Assembly: GCF_030373245.1 (NCBI RefSeq)
Contig: NZ_JAUCZF010000001.1
Span: 558,001-622,000, forward strand
Direction: 5' to 3'
Source of the DNA: Hydrogenophaga sp.
GTDB lineage: Bacteria > Pseudomonadota > Gammaproteobacteria > Burkholderiales > Burkholderiaceae_C
Length of the DNA: 64,000 bases
Position 1 is the stretch's first letter, and each line of letters starts with the position of its first letter. Made by a program: the position numbers and the translations under genes. Shown one piece after another: positions 19,401 through 25,917 of this stretch. The notes under the pieces were generated by a model that searched no databases, was not told where the DNA came from, and was given only the letters and a program-made list of their open reading frames with translations.

Positions 19401-20739
19401 TTTGCGGGTCGTCCACGGCGGTCAGCACCACATCGCCTGATGGCGCCTGGATCACAGATCCGCTCTTGAGCGTCACGGTCTGGCCCAACACCCGGATCTG
19501 CGAGGCAGCGGCCTGGCCCACACCGGTGTCGCCATCCACGGTGGTGGTCGCGTCCTGCACATCGGGCAACACCTCGGTGCGGCTGCCCGCTCCCAGCGTG
19601 ACCTGTCCACCGCGCGAAGAGCCAATGTTGGCGGCGACACCGGCCTTGGTGTCCTTCGCCATCAGATACACCGACCCATTGGCCACCACGGAGCTGGTGG
19701 CGCTGGCCAGACCCAGCTGGTTCACCGCATAGCCGACCATGGTGACGTTGCCGCGCGGCGTGCTCAAGGTGCCGGTGTTGGTGGCGTGGCCCAGCAGATC
19801 GTCGACAGCGTTGGTGAGGCTGACCGGCTGACCGTCGAGTTCGCCATCCCTGACCGAATCATTGGCGGTGGCAAAGCCGCTGAGGCCAGCCGCGCTGTCG
19901 ACCTCCACCAGCAAGCCGCGCAGGTTCAGGTCTTCGTTGTCGTCACTGCGCAGAAAGGCGCGCGTGCCCGCCGCCAGAATCACCTGGCCATCGGGTGCGC
20001 TGATGTTTCCGCGGTTGACCACGGTGGGCGCAATCAGCATCACGCGGCCCTGGCTGGTCGCTGACAGGTTGGCACCTTCGAATACCTTGACAAACCCGCG
20101 CGCCTCACCGCCATCAAGCGACCGCTCGAACTGAGGGAACAGGTTGTCACCCAGCAGCCGGTCGAGCACGAAGCGATCGGCCATGTTGAGCGTGGACGCC
20201 GTGAAGCTGTTGAGGTTGACCTGCGATCCGCCCATGAAGGCGATGCCGTTGCTGTTGACCAGGATCACGTTGGCGTTCTGGCCTGCCGCCTGACCGATGT
20301 TGCCGGCGATCACGCTGGGGTTGATGTCCCAGATGCGGTTGAGCGAGGTGAAGTTCGCGCCCTGCACCAGCTGCGGGTTGGCCAGGCTGTCGACCTGCCG
20401 AAACTGCACCGACTGGCCAGCGCCGATGTTGAAACGTTGCCAGTTCAGGATCGCCTTGTTGCCCACCTGGTTGATCAAGGCCTGATTGCCGTTGATCACG
20501 TAGCCCACCTGGCCCGCGGTCACAAAACCCGGGATGTTGCCGCCAGCGCTGGGCACTGGCAGCTCGGCCATCGCCGGCAAGGACAGCATCAGTCCGCCCA
20601 CGAGCGCCCCCAGCAAAGCGCCGGCACTGCGCACACCGGCACCGGTGGCCGACTTGCCGCGTCCGCGAGCATGCTCGGCCACGGCGACCAGGCCGCCCTG
20701 GCGGGTGTTGAAAACGAGGCGGTAGCGTTGGCGGTTCAT
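10399..20739 (-). CDS. giant TpsA exoprotein (filamentous haemagglutinin family)
   Basis: A 3446-residue exoprotein of the two-partner secretion pathway. It starts with an extended signal peptide region (MNRQRYRLVFNTRQGGLVAV, then a hydrophobic stretch, cleavage after LPAMA at about 58). The conserved secretion domain spans about 65-310 and includes INGNQALINQ, WQRFNIGAGQ and NSNGI (162-166). The rest is a long beta-helix rich in Gly, Ala, Ser, Thr, Asp and Val with repeated motifs such as DVSGAA and GGQVTL. The C-terminal third may belong to the haemagglutinin-associated DUF3739 type, which I recall only approximately. No enzymatic or toxin tip is seen. It is probably a surface adhesin or matrix protein, exported by the TpsB partner 21 bases upstream. 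Confidence 0.93.
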   Translation of the reverse strand: MNRQRYRLVFNTRQGGLVAVAEHARGRGKSATGAGVRSAGALLGALVGGLMLSLPAMAELPVPSAGGNIPGFVTAGQVGYVINGNQALINQVGNKAILNWQRFNIGAGQSVQFRQVDSLANPQLVQGANFTSLNRIWDINPSVIAGNIGQAAGQNANVILVNSNGIAFMGGSQVNLNSFTASTLNMADRFVLDRLLGDNLFPQFERSLDGGEARGFVKVFEGANLSATSQGRVMLIAPTVVNRGNISAPDGQVILAAGTRAFLRSDDNEDLNLRGLLVEVDSAAGLSGFATANDSVRDGELDGQPVSLTNAVDDLLGHATNTGTLSTPRGNVTMVGYAVNQLGLASATSSVVANGSVYLMAKDTKAGVAANIGSSRGGQVTLGAGSRTEVLPDVQDATTTVDGDTGVGQAAASQIRVLGQTVTLKSGSVIQAPSGDVVLTAVDDPQTVRINGDIEGVLTPSGAARLHIEQGTRVDVAGLAGVNVSAARNTVEVELRGDELKDSPVNRNGPLRGEKAFVDIEQAIANADAGKNTLIARDSLENYRGQLQRGIAERSTAGGQVTLRSQGQTVVEQGAVFDLSGGSVAFQQGVAKTTVLSANGQLVDLADANADTRYDAIVSRFEVDYGRWNEREVIELPSARRVVQGYTEGKDAGSLNLQSAGAAYFQGEVQGRTVVGDRQLLSGQAPRGARFTVGAEATGDFRLNQQVVLTRERPDLPRDFSSGNLLSPTQNTTLSIDAELLGKDRVADLTVFSNQAAVVRDALRAAPGGSVRITAPEITVKANVDAPGGHIVLDARSANLGGRDSQVRVDNGVQLTARGSFVNRLPGAGVSPNGALPPVDGGSITVTAQSTASGSTVGEYLSRGTVALGQGVVLDASAGVVMEADGSARYGEGGDLTVRGFNVTGLGNTSLLAEGFGAGGSLTIGAGNVQIGGSASATAADTLQLDPRFFTQGGFAQYNVSALDRLVVAQGTALAPVVRERELLPLAPALPTGSAIADVSRTVVRDAVEREGASLSLTANGGTAGTGALVIERGARVEVDPGERVALNARNQILVEGAVVARGGEITANLNKPATELGAAPDANTLWLGSQALLDVSGTVQTFQDTQGRLQGEVRTGGRVNLRAQTGSLVTQAGSLIDVSGAAPVRLDEVNAAGGIGRERASDAGQVALFAEESLLLDGAFAAQGGSPAQRAGTLEVGLSANARVTQADPANAPARTMLLSNAVAPQAAGLSPDAPLADSGEVRARLGTDALEAAGFDRLRFASRDGITLADGLNLGEGRSQPLAELQLDAARIETDQSNVTLRADAIRLGNFDQSGRTGTAGSSLNGGTLSAQGRLVELAGNVRLQGMASTELTGTEQVQLNAVKQPGGAGTPSGSIEHVARISTSGDLLLRGGVVSPNSFSDVQVDAIGRDVRIESVGNAPADALSVLGSLTINANNITQAGRLEAPLGQIELNATGDLVLAENSMTSVAGGAQTAPLGKIRNGTDWVVSLGESPAAQVEIERLPEKSVRLNGQNVLLQAGSEVNVSGGGDLQAYEFTVGPGGSRDILRDAGTFAILPGRTSSFAPADPQEPLDLSPGEAVYLAGVPGLADGTYTLLPAHYALLPGALAVRLSDATPLFPGQSYTRQDGVRVAAGYITDGRANAPRQGDWRSVQVLTRDQVQQRSEFTLTQASDFFEGSASLARDAGQLSLATLSRLELDGRVLGAAAGGGRGSTVDISAPELVIAGGSGVAPAMGANATQVQVDQLNVLGADSLFLGGTRVRNADATELQVQTNRLTLANDAASALRAPEVILAAQDTLRLGAEAAVETSGSLSDANQPVQRYETQGNGAALIASSRPVSFNRTGAPDRSAGTLLSETTSSVKSSKSIVLDATQNFGFVGQSEIRNDGLLSVGASRVSLGADSAPVGGVNFTQAELDNLGQLDELTLTSYSTVDLHGNVRVGSTDGSGQNTLKSLSVQAAGLAGVDNAGSTATLQADRVQLSNPQAVTAATASGGAGVLNVVTRQLVLGEGNKTLSGFDRIELQADEVVAQGQRGTTRLEAETRIATARLSGESGASQALEAGARRLDIASLAPSQALAPSGALGASWSASAGSLNFDTAAELPSGAMVLNATQGDLTLGENARIDVAGRSVAFFDVTRGTAGGDVTLVSDVGNVVLADDARINVSGAPGADGGTLSASATQGRLLLADQNLTGQTSEDALAQRGEGARVNIDVNVLDNASTLFSALQNSGLDGEVAVRARTGDVVVAAGDSVAANRVQISADAGSIRVAGGAVVAATADRRGDAGQVGLYAGESVVLENTARVSAATAATGGDGGRVALSAQRGTLDLRAGSVIDVSAGAGGEAGDVKLRALRQGNDVAVTALQSQIIGADRVDLEAVRVYNNINTLNATGDSTDTTLSLTTINENDDAFATNHAAIKSRLGQADDPRFHIVSGTEVRSQGNLNLGEDTAAPDWNLVNSAAGGEAGVLTLRAQGNVTVNSNLSDGFAVATPTTGSGNAARSAELQSAAVRGGESWSYRLVAGADAGAANPMQTSSSSTGDLTLAAGKLIRTGTGDIELAAAQDIRLASDSSVIYTAGRLNDPLENFVEPIARQRALFTHQGGDVSLSAGRNIEGAPSNQLYSQWLFRQGRLNTETGQYETGQGSLAWWVRFDQFRQGVGALGGGDVSVSAGNTVRNLSASAPTQGRMASATPDASRLVRTGGGNVTVEAGADVLSGQYYADNGSLRVVAGGQVASGYASGGAVYTVVALGDAQASVRARGDVNLQAVINPTLLPQSFSSTFSNRFLDLANVGSGTSATQGRPAERVSYFSTYGSDSGATLSSLNGNAVLQGGTGNTLGDGAAGLQRVFSSQFPATTVPTLNLLAPSLRATAFTGDVAVNGSGQGSTTLLPSATGRLEILAQGGVQLNDSLRQSDNDPAAVAGVLRPAQDVALLLAPTAAALNGAVPVHAGDSSTAKVYAVAGDVRGVSAAGAATGGLPATTLSVAQAIEVRAGRDITDFNLNIQHANSGDRSTVQAGRDVIYTSGAQRTDNDGVRVGGEGVLTVSAQRNINLGTSGGIVSRGDLDNPNLSPRGADLQVLAGVGGQGFDAAGSLQRLSERLSAGPISDTDLTLARWLTGDGTLTAEAAPAAVTALRELPAQAQSDRVREFIFTALRTTGRQANEAGSEFAGSFERGYAALELVFPGIGETDDQGRFTNYEGSLNLFASRIKTERGGNIDVLVPGGGLIVGLANTPANLVNVGNNVLGVVASQTGDIRAFTRDDMLVNQSRVLTVGGGDVLLWSSEGDIDAGKGAKTASAVPPPVIQVDAQGRVTQELLGAASGSGIGALSTNGITAGDVDLIAPKGTVNAGDAGIRAGNLNIAAQVVLGADNITVSGSSAGTPVADTSAVTAASSGATTGGDDTSKVVEALNQAAAESAKAAQEIAASLRPSVVRVDVLGYGE

Positions 20740-20760
20740 GTCGTTGTGCTCCGGAATTTT

Positions 20761-22329
20761 TCACCACTCGTAGGTGACGCTGAAATGGAAACGGTGGTCA
20801 CCGCGCTCGGTGTTGCCAACGGCTTTGAGCGGATAGGCCCACATAAAGGCAGCGTCCAGGCCCTTCCAGGCTTGCAGGCGAAGGCCCAGGCCCAGGCTGG
20901 CGAGGCTGAAGCGGTCGGTGGCGGTGATCGGGTCTTTCACTCTCACATGGCCAGCGTCAACGAACGCCACGCCGTTCAGACTCGTGGGCGAATCTTTGAG
21001 CCCGAGCCAGGCTTCGGCCAGGTTGGGCGTGCGACCCTCGACGCTGAGCGCCATACCTTTTTCGCCCAGCGCGGCCGACTCCAGGTAGCCACGCACCGTG
21101 TCCACCCCGCCAATGGCGAACTGCTCGTTGGCGATCAGCGCCTGCCCGGCGAGCTGCCAGCTGCCACGCAGCGTGAGCCCGTAGCGGTTGTCGAAACTTC
21201 GTTCTTCAGAAAAGCTGCCGCGCAGGTAGGCGTAGGCCGGGCGACCCTTGAAACGCTTGTCGGCAAACTCCTGCTCGTCGCCCGAGAGGCCTTGCAGGTG
21301 GAAGTTGAACGACACGCCGGCTCGGGTGGTTCGTTTGTCGCTCAGCCAGGTGCTGTCCCAGCCGATGGTGAACGGCGTGTAGGTGATGGGTGTGTTGAAT
21401 CCGCCGCTGCCAATGAGGTTGACCGACTGGTCAAAGTCCTTGTGGTCCACACCGAATGAGGCGCTGTGAAAGTGCGTTGCGCTGCCTGGCAAAGGTCGGA
21501 TGTAGCGCGCACCCAAGATCACGCCACGACCCACCACGTTGAGCGTACCCACCGCCGCCACGTCGCTGTCGGACTTCACGCCGTAGAACGCCACAAAGTC
21601 GCCATTGCGTTGCGGCCAGGTGTAGTTGAGCGAGACTACCTGGCTCTCGTTCGGCGCGCCTGGCACGGTTTGCAGGGTCAGGCCAATGCTGTGTTGCCTG
21701 CCCCAGAGGTTGTCCCAGCGCACACTGGCCGAGGCGCGGGTGCGCGAGGTGTCCTGGCTGTAGCGGTCGTTGAGCTCCAGGCTGCCATGAAAAGGCAGCG
21801 TGTCCTGCACTTTCAGGTCGACCTCCACCGTGCCCGGGGTCTTGCCGGGGCGCAGCACTGGTGTGATGCGGCGGTCGGGGCTGCGGTTGAGCGCGGCCAG
21901 CTCGGCCTGCATGTCCTGGAAGTTGGGCACATTGCCTTCGGCCAGTTCGGGCGCGGCGGCCTTGATGTCGCTGGGCAGAAAGTAGCGCGAGTCCGTCACG
22001 CGCAGGCGGTCCACCGGCGCTTCGGTCACGGCCAGGCGCACCAGGCCTTCGTTCACCCGCTGCTGCGGAATCGTCACCAGCACGGTGAGGTAACCCGCGC
22101 CGTGGTAGGCCTTTTCCAGCGCGTCGCGCGCCATTTCCACGTCGGCAATCGATTTGCCTTCACCCATGTGCGGATACACCGCCGCCTCCACCGCGATCGC
22201 GGGGATCAGGGTGGTGCCTTCCACGCGGAATTCCAGTATGTCGAAGCGGTTGTCCTGAGCAGAAGCAGAACCCGGATTCAGGTTCCCGCACAGGCAGGCG
22301 AGCAGCAACAGCAAGGTGGGCAGTTTCAT
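20761..22329 (-). CDS. TpsB outer-membrane transporter (ShlB/FhaC/HecB family)
   Basis: Outer-membrane 16-strand barrel that exports the TpsA protein encoded next. From the start at 22329 (MKLPTLLLLLACLCG signal peptide) the 522 residues comprise two POTRA domains (about 28-180, beginning FDILEFRVEGTTL), then the barrel. The diagnostic loop-6 motif VRGY lies at 412-415 (within GGVDTVRGY). The protein ends FSVTYEW, a typical barrel C-terminus. The longer frame to 22476 would prefix a non-signal sequence. It is co-transcribed with tpsA. A strong hairpin at 22406-22433 separates it from the gene before, so its promoter should lie within 22330-22405. Confidence 0.92.
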   Translation of the reverse strand: MKLPTLLLLLACLCGNLNPGSASAQDNRFDILEFRVEGTTLIPAIAVEAAVYPHMGEGKSIADVEMARDALEKAYHGAGYLTVLVTIPQQRVNEGLVRLAVTEAPVDRLRVTDSRYFLPSDIKAAAPELAEGNVPNFQDMQAELAALNRSPDRRITPVLRPGKTPGTVEVDLKVQDTLPFHGSLELNDRYSQDTSRTRASASVRWDNLWGRQHSIGLTLQTVPGAPNESQVVSLNYTWPQRNGDFVAFYGVKSDSDVAAVGTLNVVGRGVILGARYIRPLPGSATHFHSASFGVDHKDFDQSVNLIGSGGFNTPITYTPFTIGWDSTWLSDKRTTRAGVSFNFHLQGLSGDEQEFADKRFKGRPAYAYLRGSFSEERSFDNRYGLTLRGSWQLAGQALIANEQFAIGGVDTVRGYLESAALGEKGMALSVEGRTPNLAEAWLGLKDSPTSLNGVAFVDAGHVRVKDPITATDRFSLASLGLGLRLQAWKGLDAAFMWAYPLKAVGNTERGDHRFHFSVTYEW

Positions 22330-22405
22330 CTTGTGCGCAAGCCCCGCGGGGTGAGCCGAAGGGCGTGGTGGGTTCTGCCAGCAAGGCAGAAGAATCAGCA
22401 AAACA

Positions 22406-22433
22406 GGCGAAACGCGGTTGCCCGCGTTTCGCC
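22406..22433 (-). terminator. hairpin terminator between the PstS-fold gene and tpsB
   Basis: A perfect 12-bp stem (22406-22417 with 22422-22433) around a TTGC loop. On the minus strand it is followed by TGTTTTG. It lies about 50 bases after the stop of the PstS-fold gene and before tpsB, so it probably ends the upstream transcript. Confidence 0.65.
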
Positions 22434-22483
22434 AGAAAAGCCCAGCCCTTGGGAGGGCCGGGTTCCGAGGACTCAACTCAGAA

Positions 22484-23983
22484 TCAGAAGTTGCGGTTCA
22501 GCGGGGCGCACTGGTCGCCGCCAGCGTAAGCCGCGCGCAGGACCTGGCCGGTGCCTGTCGGGTCAGGCGTGCCAGGGATGGCCGCGGCCACGAAACGCAG
22601 GCCCGACAGACTGTTCAGGATCGCCGGCTGCTTGGCGGCGGCCGCGAACTGGTTGGCCAGCGCCAGCTTGTTGCCGGTCGTGGCGGCAGGGATGTTGAAG
22701 GAAATCCAGCCCTGCTGGTCCCAGGTGGCGTCGATGTAGCTGGCCAGGGTGGGGAAGCGGCCGGTGCCGGTGGTCACCGGAGGGGTGGCCACGTTGCCGT
22801 TCCAGGTGATCTGGCCAGCGCCGTCCAGCGAACGGAAGCTCCAGCCCGTGGGCGAGGTGGTGGAGTTGTTCAGGCTGTCCATGGACAACACACCAATCGC
22901 CTTGTGCGGACGGCCATTGCGGATGCGCACCGTGACCGGGTTGCCCGCGCGGTCTGCGGTGGTGTAGCTGGTGTAGCCCACGCCGGTGGCCGGGTTGGCG
23001 GCGGCATTGAACGGGGCGGCGGCGGCAGCAGCAGCCGTGGACAGGCAGGTGCGCACGTTGCCCGAGGAGCTGTTTTCCACCACATCCAGGAAGCCGGTAT
23101 CACCTTCGACGATGAAGGCGTTGCTGCCGTTCCAGGCCGAGCCGGAGGCGCGGTCGGCTGGGACGTTGGATGCTCCGCAAGGGTAGTTGCCGAAGTACAG
23201 GTTGCTCACCGCCTGGGTGCCCGAGCCGTTGACGCGGCGGCACAGCAGGATGTCGTCGCCTGGCAGGCTGGCGTCCACTTCGGCCCAGGTGCCCACGTTG
23301 CCGGTCATGATGGCGGACACAGCGGCCTTGTTGATGTTGAACAGTGGCAGGGTGTTGCTCATGGGCACGCCAAACGCCAGGCCGTAAATCGGCTGGGCCG
23401 ACAGCGTGGCCAGCTCGGCGGGGTTCAGGGCGGGCTCGGACGGCTCGCCTTCGGTGTTGAACTGGCCGTCAAACAGACGGGGGGCCACGTCAGACACGCC
23501 GGCATCGGGCACTCGGTTTTCCAGCGTGTTGCACTGGAAAGGCGCGGCGGAAGTGCCAGCACCGGCGGTGCACGAAGCGGCCGTGATCTGCAGCGATTCG
23601 ATGGACTCACCGCGCGCAACCGGGTTCACACCCTGCACCGAACCACCGCGGGCGCGGTTGACGATGATCACCGGGGTGCCGGCGGTCCAGCCACCGGCGG
23701 CCACTGCCAGGTTGCCGGCGAAGGCGCGGTAGTCGCTGTTGGTGCGGCCGCTGGCGGCCGAGGGGATGAAGGCGTAGTTGGTGCCGGTGAACAGGGTGGC
23801 GGCAATCTGGGCCAGCCCGCCTTGCACGGCGGAAGCGCCAGACACGTACAAGATGCGGCCGTTGGCGTTGGCGCTGTCCACCACCGCCAGGGCAGCGGCG
23901 TTGGACGACACCTGGGCGGCGGCCTGGCCAGCAAAGCCCAGGCAGGCAGCGGCGCACAGGAGGGAGAGTTTGTTCAGCTTCAT
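22484..23983 (-). CDS. exported PstS-fold (phosphate-binding-protein-like) protein
   Basis: A 499-residue exported protein. It has a signal peptide (MKLNKLSLLCAAACLGF, cleavage near 23) and a body that recalls phosphate-binding proteins: SGASAVQGG near 48-56 in place of GAGATFP, a DAGVSDVAPRLFD segment at 160-172, a TGNVGTWAEVD segment near 227-237 like the PstS GKI-RWNDP block, and RVNGSGT at 250-256 in place of RSDGSGT. It is much larger than PstS, with insertions. It lies between the tps pair and a PEP-CTERM gene and has no transporter partner, so a surface or matrix role is more likely than uptake. The start is supported by AGAGG six bases upstream. Confidence 0.65.
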   Translation of the reverse strand: MKLNKLSLLCAAACLGFAGQAAAQVSSNAAALAVVDSANANGRILYVSGASAVQGGLAQIAATLFTGTNYAFIPSAASGRTNSDYRAFAGNLAVAAGGWTAGTPVIIVNRARGGSVQGVNPVARGESIESLQITAASCTAGAGTSAAPFQCNTLENRVPDAGVSDVAPRLFDGQFNTEGEPSEPALNPAELATLSAQPIYGLAFGVPMSNTLPLFNINKAAVSAIMTGNVGTWAEVDASLPGDDILLCRRVNGSGTQAVSNLYFGNYPCGASNVPADRASGSAWNGSNAFIVEGDTGFLDVVENSSSGNVRTCLSTAAAAAAAPFNAAANPATGVGYTSYTTADRAGNPVTVRIRNGRPHKAIGVLSMDSLNNSTTSPTGWSFRSLDGAGQITWNGNVATPPVTTGTGRFPTLASYIDATWDQQGWISFNIPAATTGNKLALANQFAAAAKQPAILNSLSGLRFVAAAIPGTPDPTGTGQVLRAAYAGGDQCAPLNRNF

Positions 23984-24100
23984 GGAAAACCTCTGGATGA
24001 AAAAGAAAAAGACGCAGGAATCCCTGACCCCCGCACGCCAGCCAGCTGGCCCGCGCGGGGTGGGAGAAGAAAAACTTGGGGACTCGGAACTCAATATCGC

Positions 24101-24128
24101 CGGGCGCAGCCTGTTACGCGCGCGCCCG
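24101..24128 (-). terminator. possible hairpin after the PEP-CTERM gene
   Basis: CGGGCGC (24101-24107) pairs with GCGCCCG (24122-24128) around a 14-base loop, just downstream of the stop codon at 24137 on the minus strand. No T-run follows, so termination here is uncertain. Confidence 0.3.
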
Positions 24129-24136
24129 GGCGAGCA

Positions 24137-24904
24137 TCAGGCCTGGCCCTTGTTGCGGCGGCGGCGGGCGATGGCGCCCATCAGACCCAGGCCGGCCAGC
24201 AGCATGGCGTAGGTCTCTGGCTCAGGCACGGCGGCGATGGTCAGGTTGCCGCTGGCGCTGTCGAGGTAGGCGCGCACAGCAAAACCTTCGTCGGCGTAGG
24301 GGGTGTAGACCGTGGGTGCAGTGCCACTGGGGTTGCCATTGACGCGCACCAGGTTCATGCCCGAGGCGTAGGAGTTGTTGGCGGCGGAGCCGGCGATGCC
24401 GAAGTTCAAAAGGCCGCCGATCGTGTTGCCAAAGGAGAAGTTACCGGCGTAGGCGGTTGTGCCCGCGGCGAACACACCCGAATCAGCGCCAGGAGCGAGC
24501 CCTTCATTCACCCTCAGCGCAATGGCTCCGGCATTCCCGATCGCGTTGCGAAAATCGCCGGCATTGACTGTCGTGGCCGGCAGAGTCGAGTAGGTGTAGA
24601 TCGAGCGGCGTGCGCCTGAGGCATCTGACGCCACAATGTTCCACGCGGCGCTGGCCAAGTTGGCGGTGCTCAGGTAGCTGGTGAACAGGGCGTCGGCCGC
24701 GACGGCAAAGCTCAGGCCACCAGGAGCGGCCAGGGCGGCTTCAAAACCGTCGAGGGTGATGCCGAGGTCGCGGGTGTAGGAGTTGGCGCCGTCCCAGATC
24801 GAGAAGAACAGGTCACCGTTTCCTTGGGCGCCGAGGTCGATGGCGGCGTTGGCGGCGCCAGAGGCCGCGAGCACGGCGGCAGCGGCGATGAGTTTGAGTT
24901 TCAT
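24137..24904 (-). CDS. PEP-CTERM sorting-domain protein
   Basis: A 255-residue exported protein with a signal peptide (MKLKLIAAAAVLAASGAANA) and a complete PEP-CTERM tail starting at residue 226: VPEPETYAM, a hydrophobic helix (LLAGLGLMGAIA) and the basic cluster RRRR. Exosortase cleaves such tails during export of matrix or surface proteins, and exosortase B encoded at 41835 is the likely enzyme. The body is Ala/Gly/Ser/Asn-rich with no known domain. A copy of the shared CGGACTAT-type motif lies 140 bases upstream. Confidence 0.92.
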   Translation of the reverse strand: MKLKLIAAAAVLAASGAANAAIDLGAQGNGDLFFSIWDGANSYTRDLGITLDGFEAALAAPGGLSFAVAADALFTSYLSTANLASAAWNIVASDASGARRSIYTYSTLPATTVNAGDFRNAIGNAGAIALRVNEGLAPGADSGVFAAGTTAYAGNFSFGNTIGGLLNFGIAGSAANNSYASGMNLVRVNGNPSGTAPTVYTPYADEGFAVRAYLDSASGNLTIAAVPEPETYAMLLAGLGLMGAIARRRRNKGQA

Positions 24905-25044
24905 GTGGGTTCCAATCTTTCAGGTTGAACAGAAAAAGGCGAGAGGCGGTGGGAACTTTTCCCGGCGGCAACGCCACGGATTGGCTTTGCACAGCTAAGA
25001 CTTTAGAAAGCGAACGTTGCACCGCTCGGCCAAGGTTCCTGAAA

Positions 25045-25062
25045 CTGAATAGTCCGTTCAGA
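25045..25062 (-). promoter_or_regulatory. shared-motif site upstream of a PEP-CTERM gene
   Basis: On the minus strand the site reads TCTGAACGGACTATTCAG. It shares AACGGACTA with the sites at 35389 and 36206. It lies in the 224-base gap between epsA and the PEP-CTERM gene, about 140 bases before that gene's start. Confidence 0.4.
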
Positions 25063-25128
25063 CCCTGATTTGCATCACGATGTATCGGCTTGAGCCGGCG
25101 GGCACGCGCCTCACCAGGCTTGTCGTCC

Positions 25129-25917
25129 TCACCCCAGATCGGAATGCGCGAGCAGGCGCAGCGTGGCGGCCTTGCCTACCGCCTGCGCACGGTTGTTCAC
25201 ATTGAGCTTGCGCATGATTTTTTGCAGGTGGTTTTTCGCCGTGGGCGCGCTGATGCCCAGGATCTGGCCGATTTCGGCGTTGGTCTTGCCGTTCTTGACC
25301 CAGTGCAACACCTGGATCTCGCGTCGCGAGAGCAGCACGGTGGGGGCCACGGGCAAGGTGTGACGCTGGTCTTCCAGCATGCGCATGCGCTGCAAGGCCA
25401 GGTGCAGATAGGGCATGAGCAGCTCGATGAGGTAACTCTGGCGCGCCTCGGGCTGTGACTGCAAGCCAGCAAACACGAAAAAGCTGGCATGGTCGCCTTG
25501 GACCTCGCGCACACCATGCACCAGAGCGTGCTCAAACCCGCAGCCCTGCAAGTCGCTGAGCAACTGGCGCCGGCCCATCTGGCGCTCGCTCTGGCTGCTG
25601 AGCAGCAGCGGTTGGCGCCCGCTGCGCAGCCAGTCATCGACCAGGCGAGGCAAAAGGCCGTCGACTGGGTCGGTCAGCAGCGACTCCACTCGCGGGCTGG
25701 AGACGGTGCGGGCGAATGAGGCCACTCGCAGGCGGTTGGCCTCAATGTCACCAAAGCCACACCACAAGGCTTCGTGCTCGATGAAGCCCTGCAGCGCGCC
25801 TTGAGACCACAGGAAGAACTGCGATCGGGTCTGGATCTCGAGCGACTTCTCGACCGTGATGAGCAGGTGCTCCAGGTCGCTGGGACTCAGGCGCACAAAG
25901 GACTTTCCTGTGTTCAT
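25129..25917 (-). CDS. epsA: LuxR-type regulator EpsA of XrtB/PEP-CTERM loci
   Basis: A 262-residue transcription factor. Residues 1-190 form an N-terminal domain typical of EpsA proteins of exosortase B loci (DLEHLLITVEKSLEI, SQFFLWSQGALQG). Residues 196-258 are a LuxR/NarL helix-turn-helix (LSRREIQVLHWVKNGKTNAE, IGISAPTAKNHLQKIM-type). No phospho-acceptor receiver domain is present. The start at 25917 overlaps the stop of the last pseudopilin gene (ATGA), so the regulator is translationally coupled to the secretion operon. It probably controls exopolysaccharide and PEP-CTERM genes; the shared upstream motif is a candidate target. Confidence 0.88.
   Translation of the reverse strand: MNTGKSFVRLSPSDLEHLLITVEKSLEIQTRSQFFLWSQGALQGFIEHEALWCGFGDIEANRLRVASFARTVSSPRVESLLTDPVDGLLPRLVDDWLRSGRQPLLLSSQSERQMGRRQLLSDLQGCGFEHALVHGVREVQGDHASFFVFAGLQSQPEARQSYLIELLMPYLHLALQRMRMLEDQRHTLPVAPTVLLSRREIQVLHWVKNGKTNAEIGQILGISAPTAKNHLQKIMRKLNVNNRAQAVGKAATLRLLAHSDLG

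Noticed and set aside
10399..20739. TpsA as a contact-dependent inhibition toxin (CdiA)
   Set aside because: No VENN or similar pretoxin motif, no variable nuclease tip and no small immunity gene follow the C-terminus, which ends in an Ala-rich helix and VVRVDVLGYGE.
22418..24619. A 733-codon plus-strand frame opposite the PstS-fold and PEP-CTERM genes
   Set aside because: Its sequence is Gly/Arg/His/Gln-rich shadow composition. The minus strand has signal peptides, a PEP-CTERM tail and ribosome sites.
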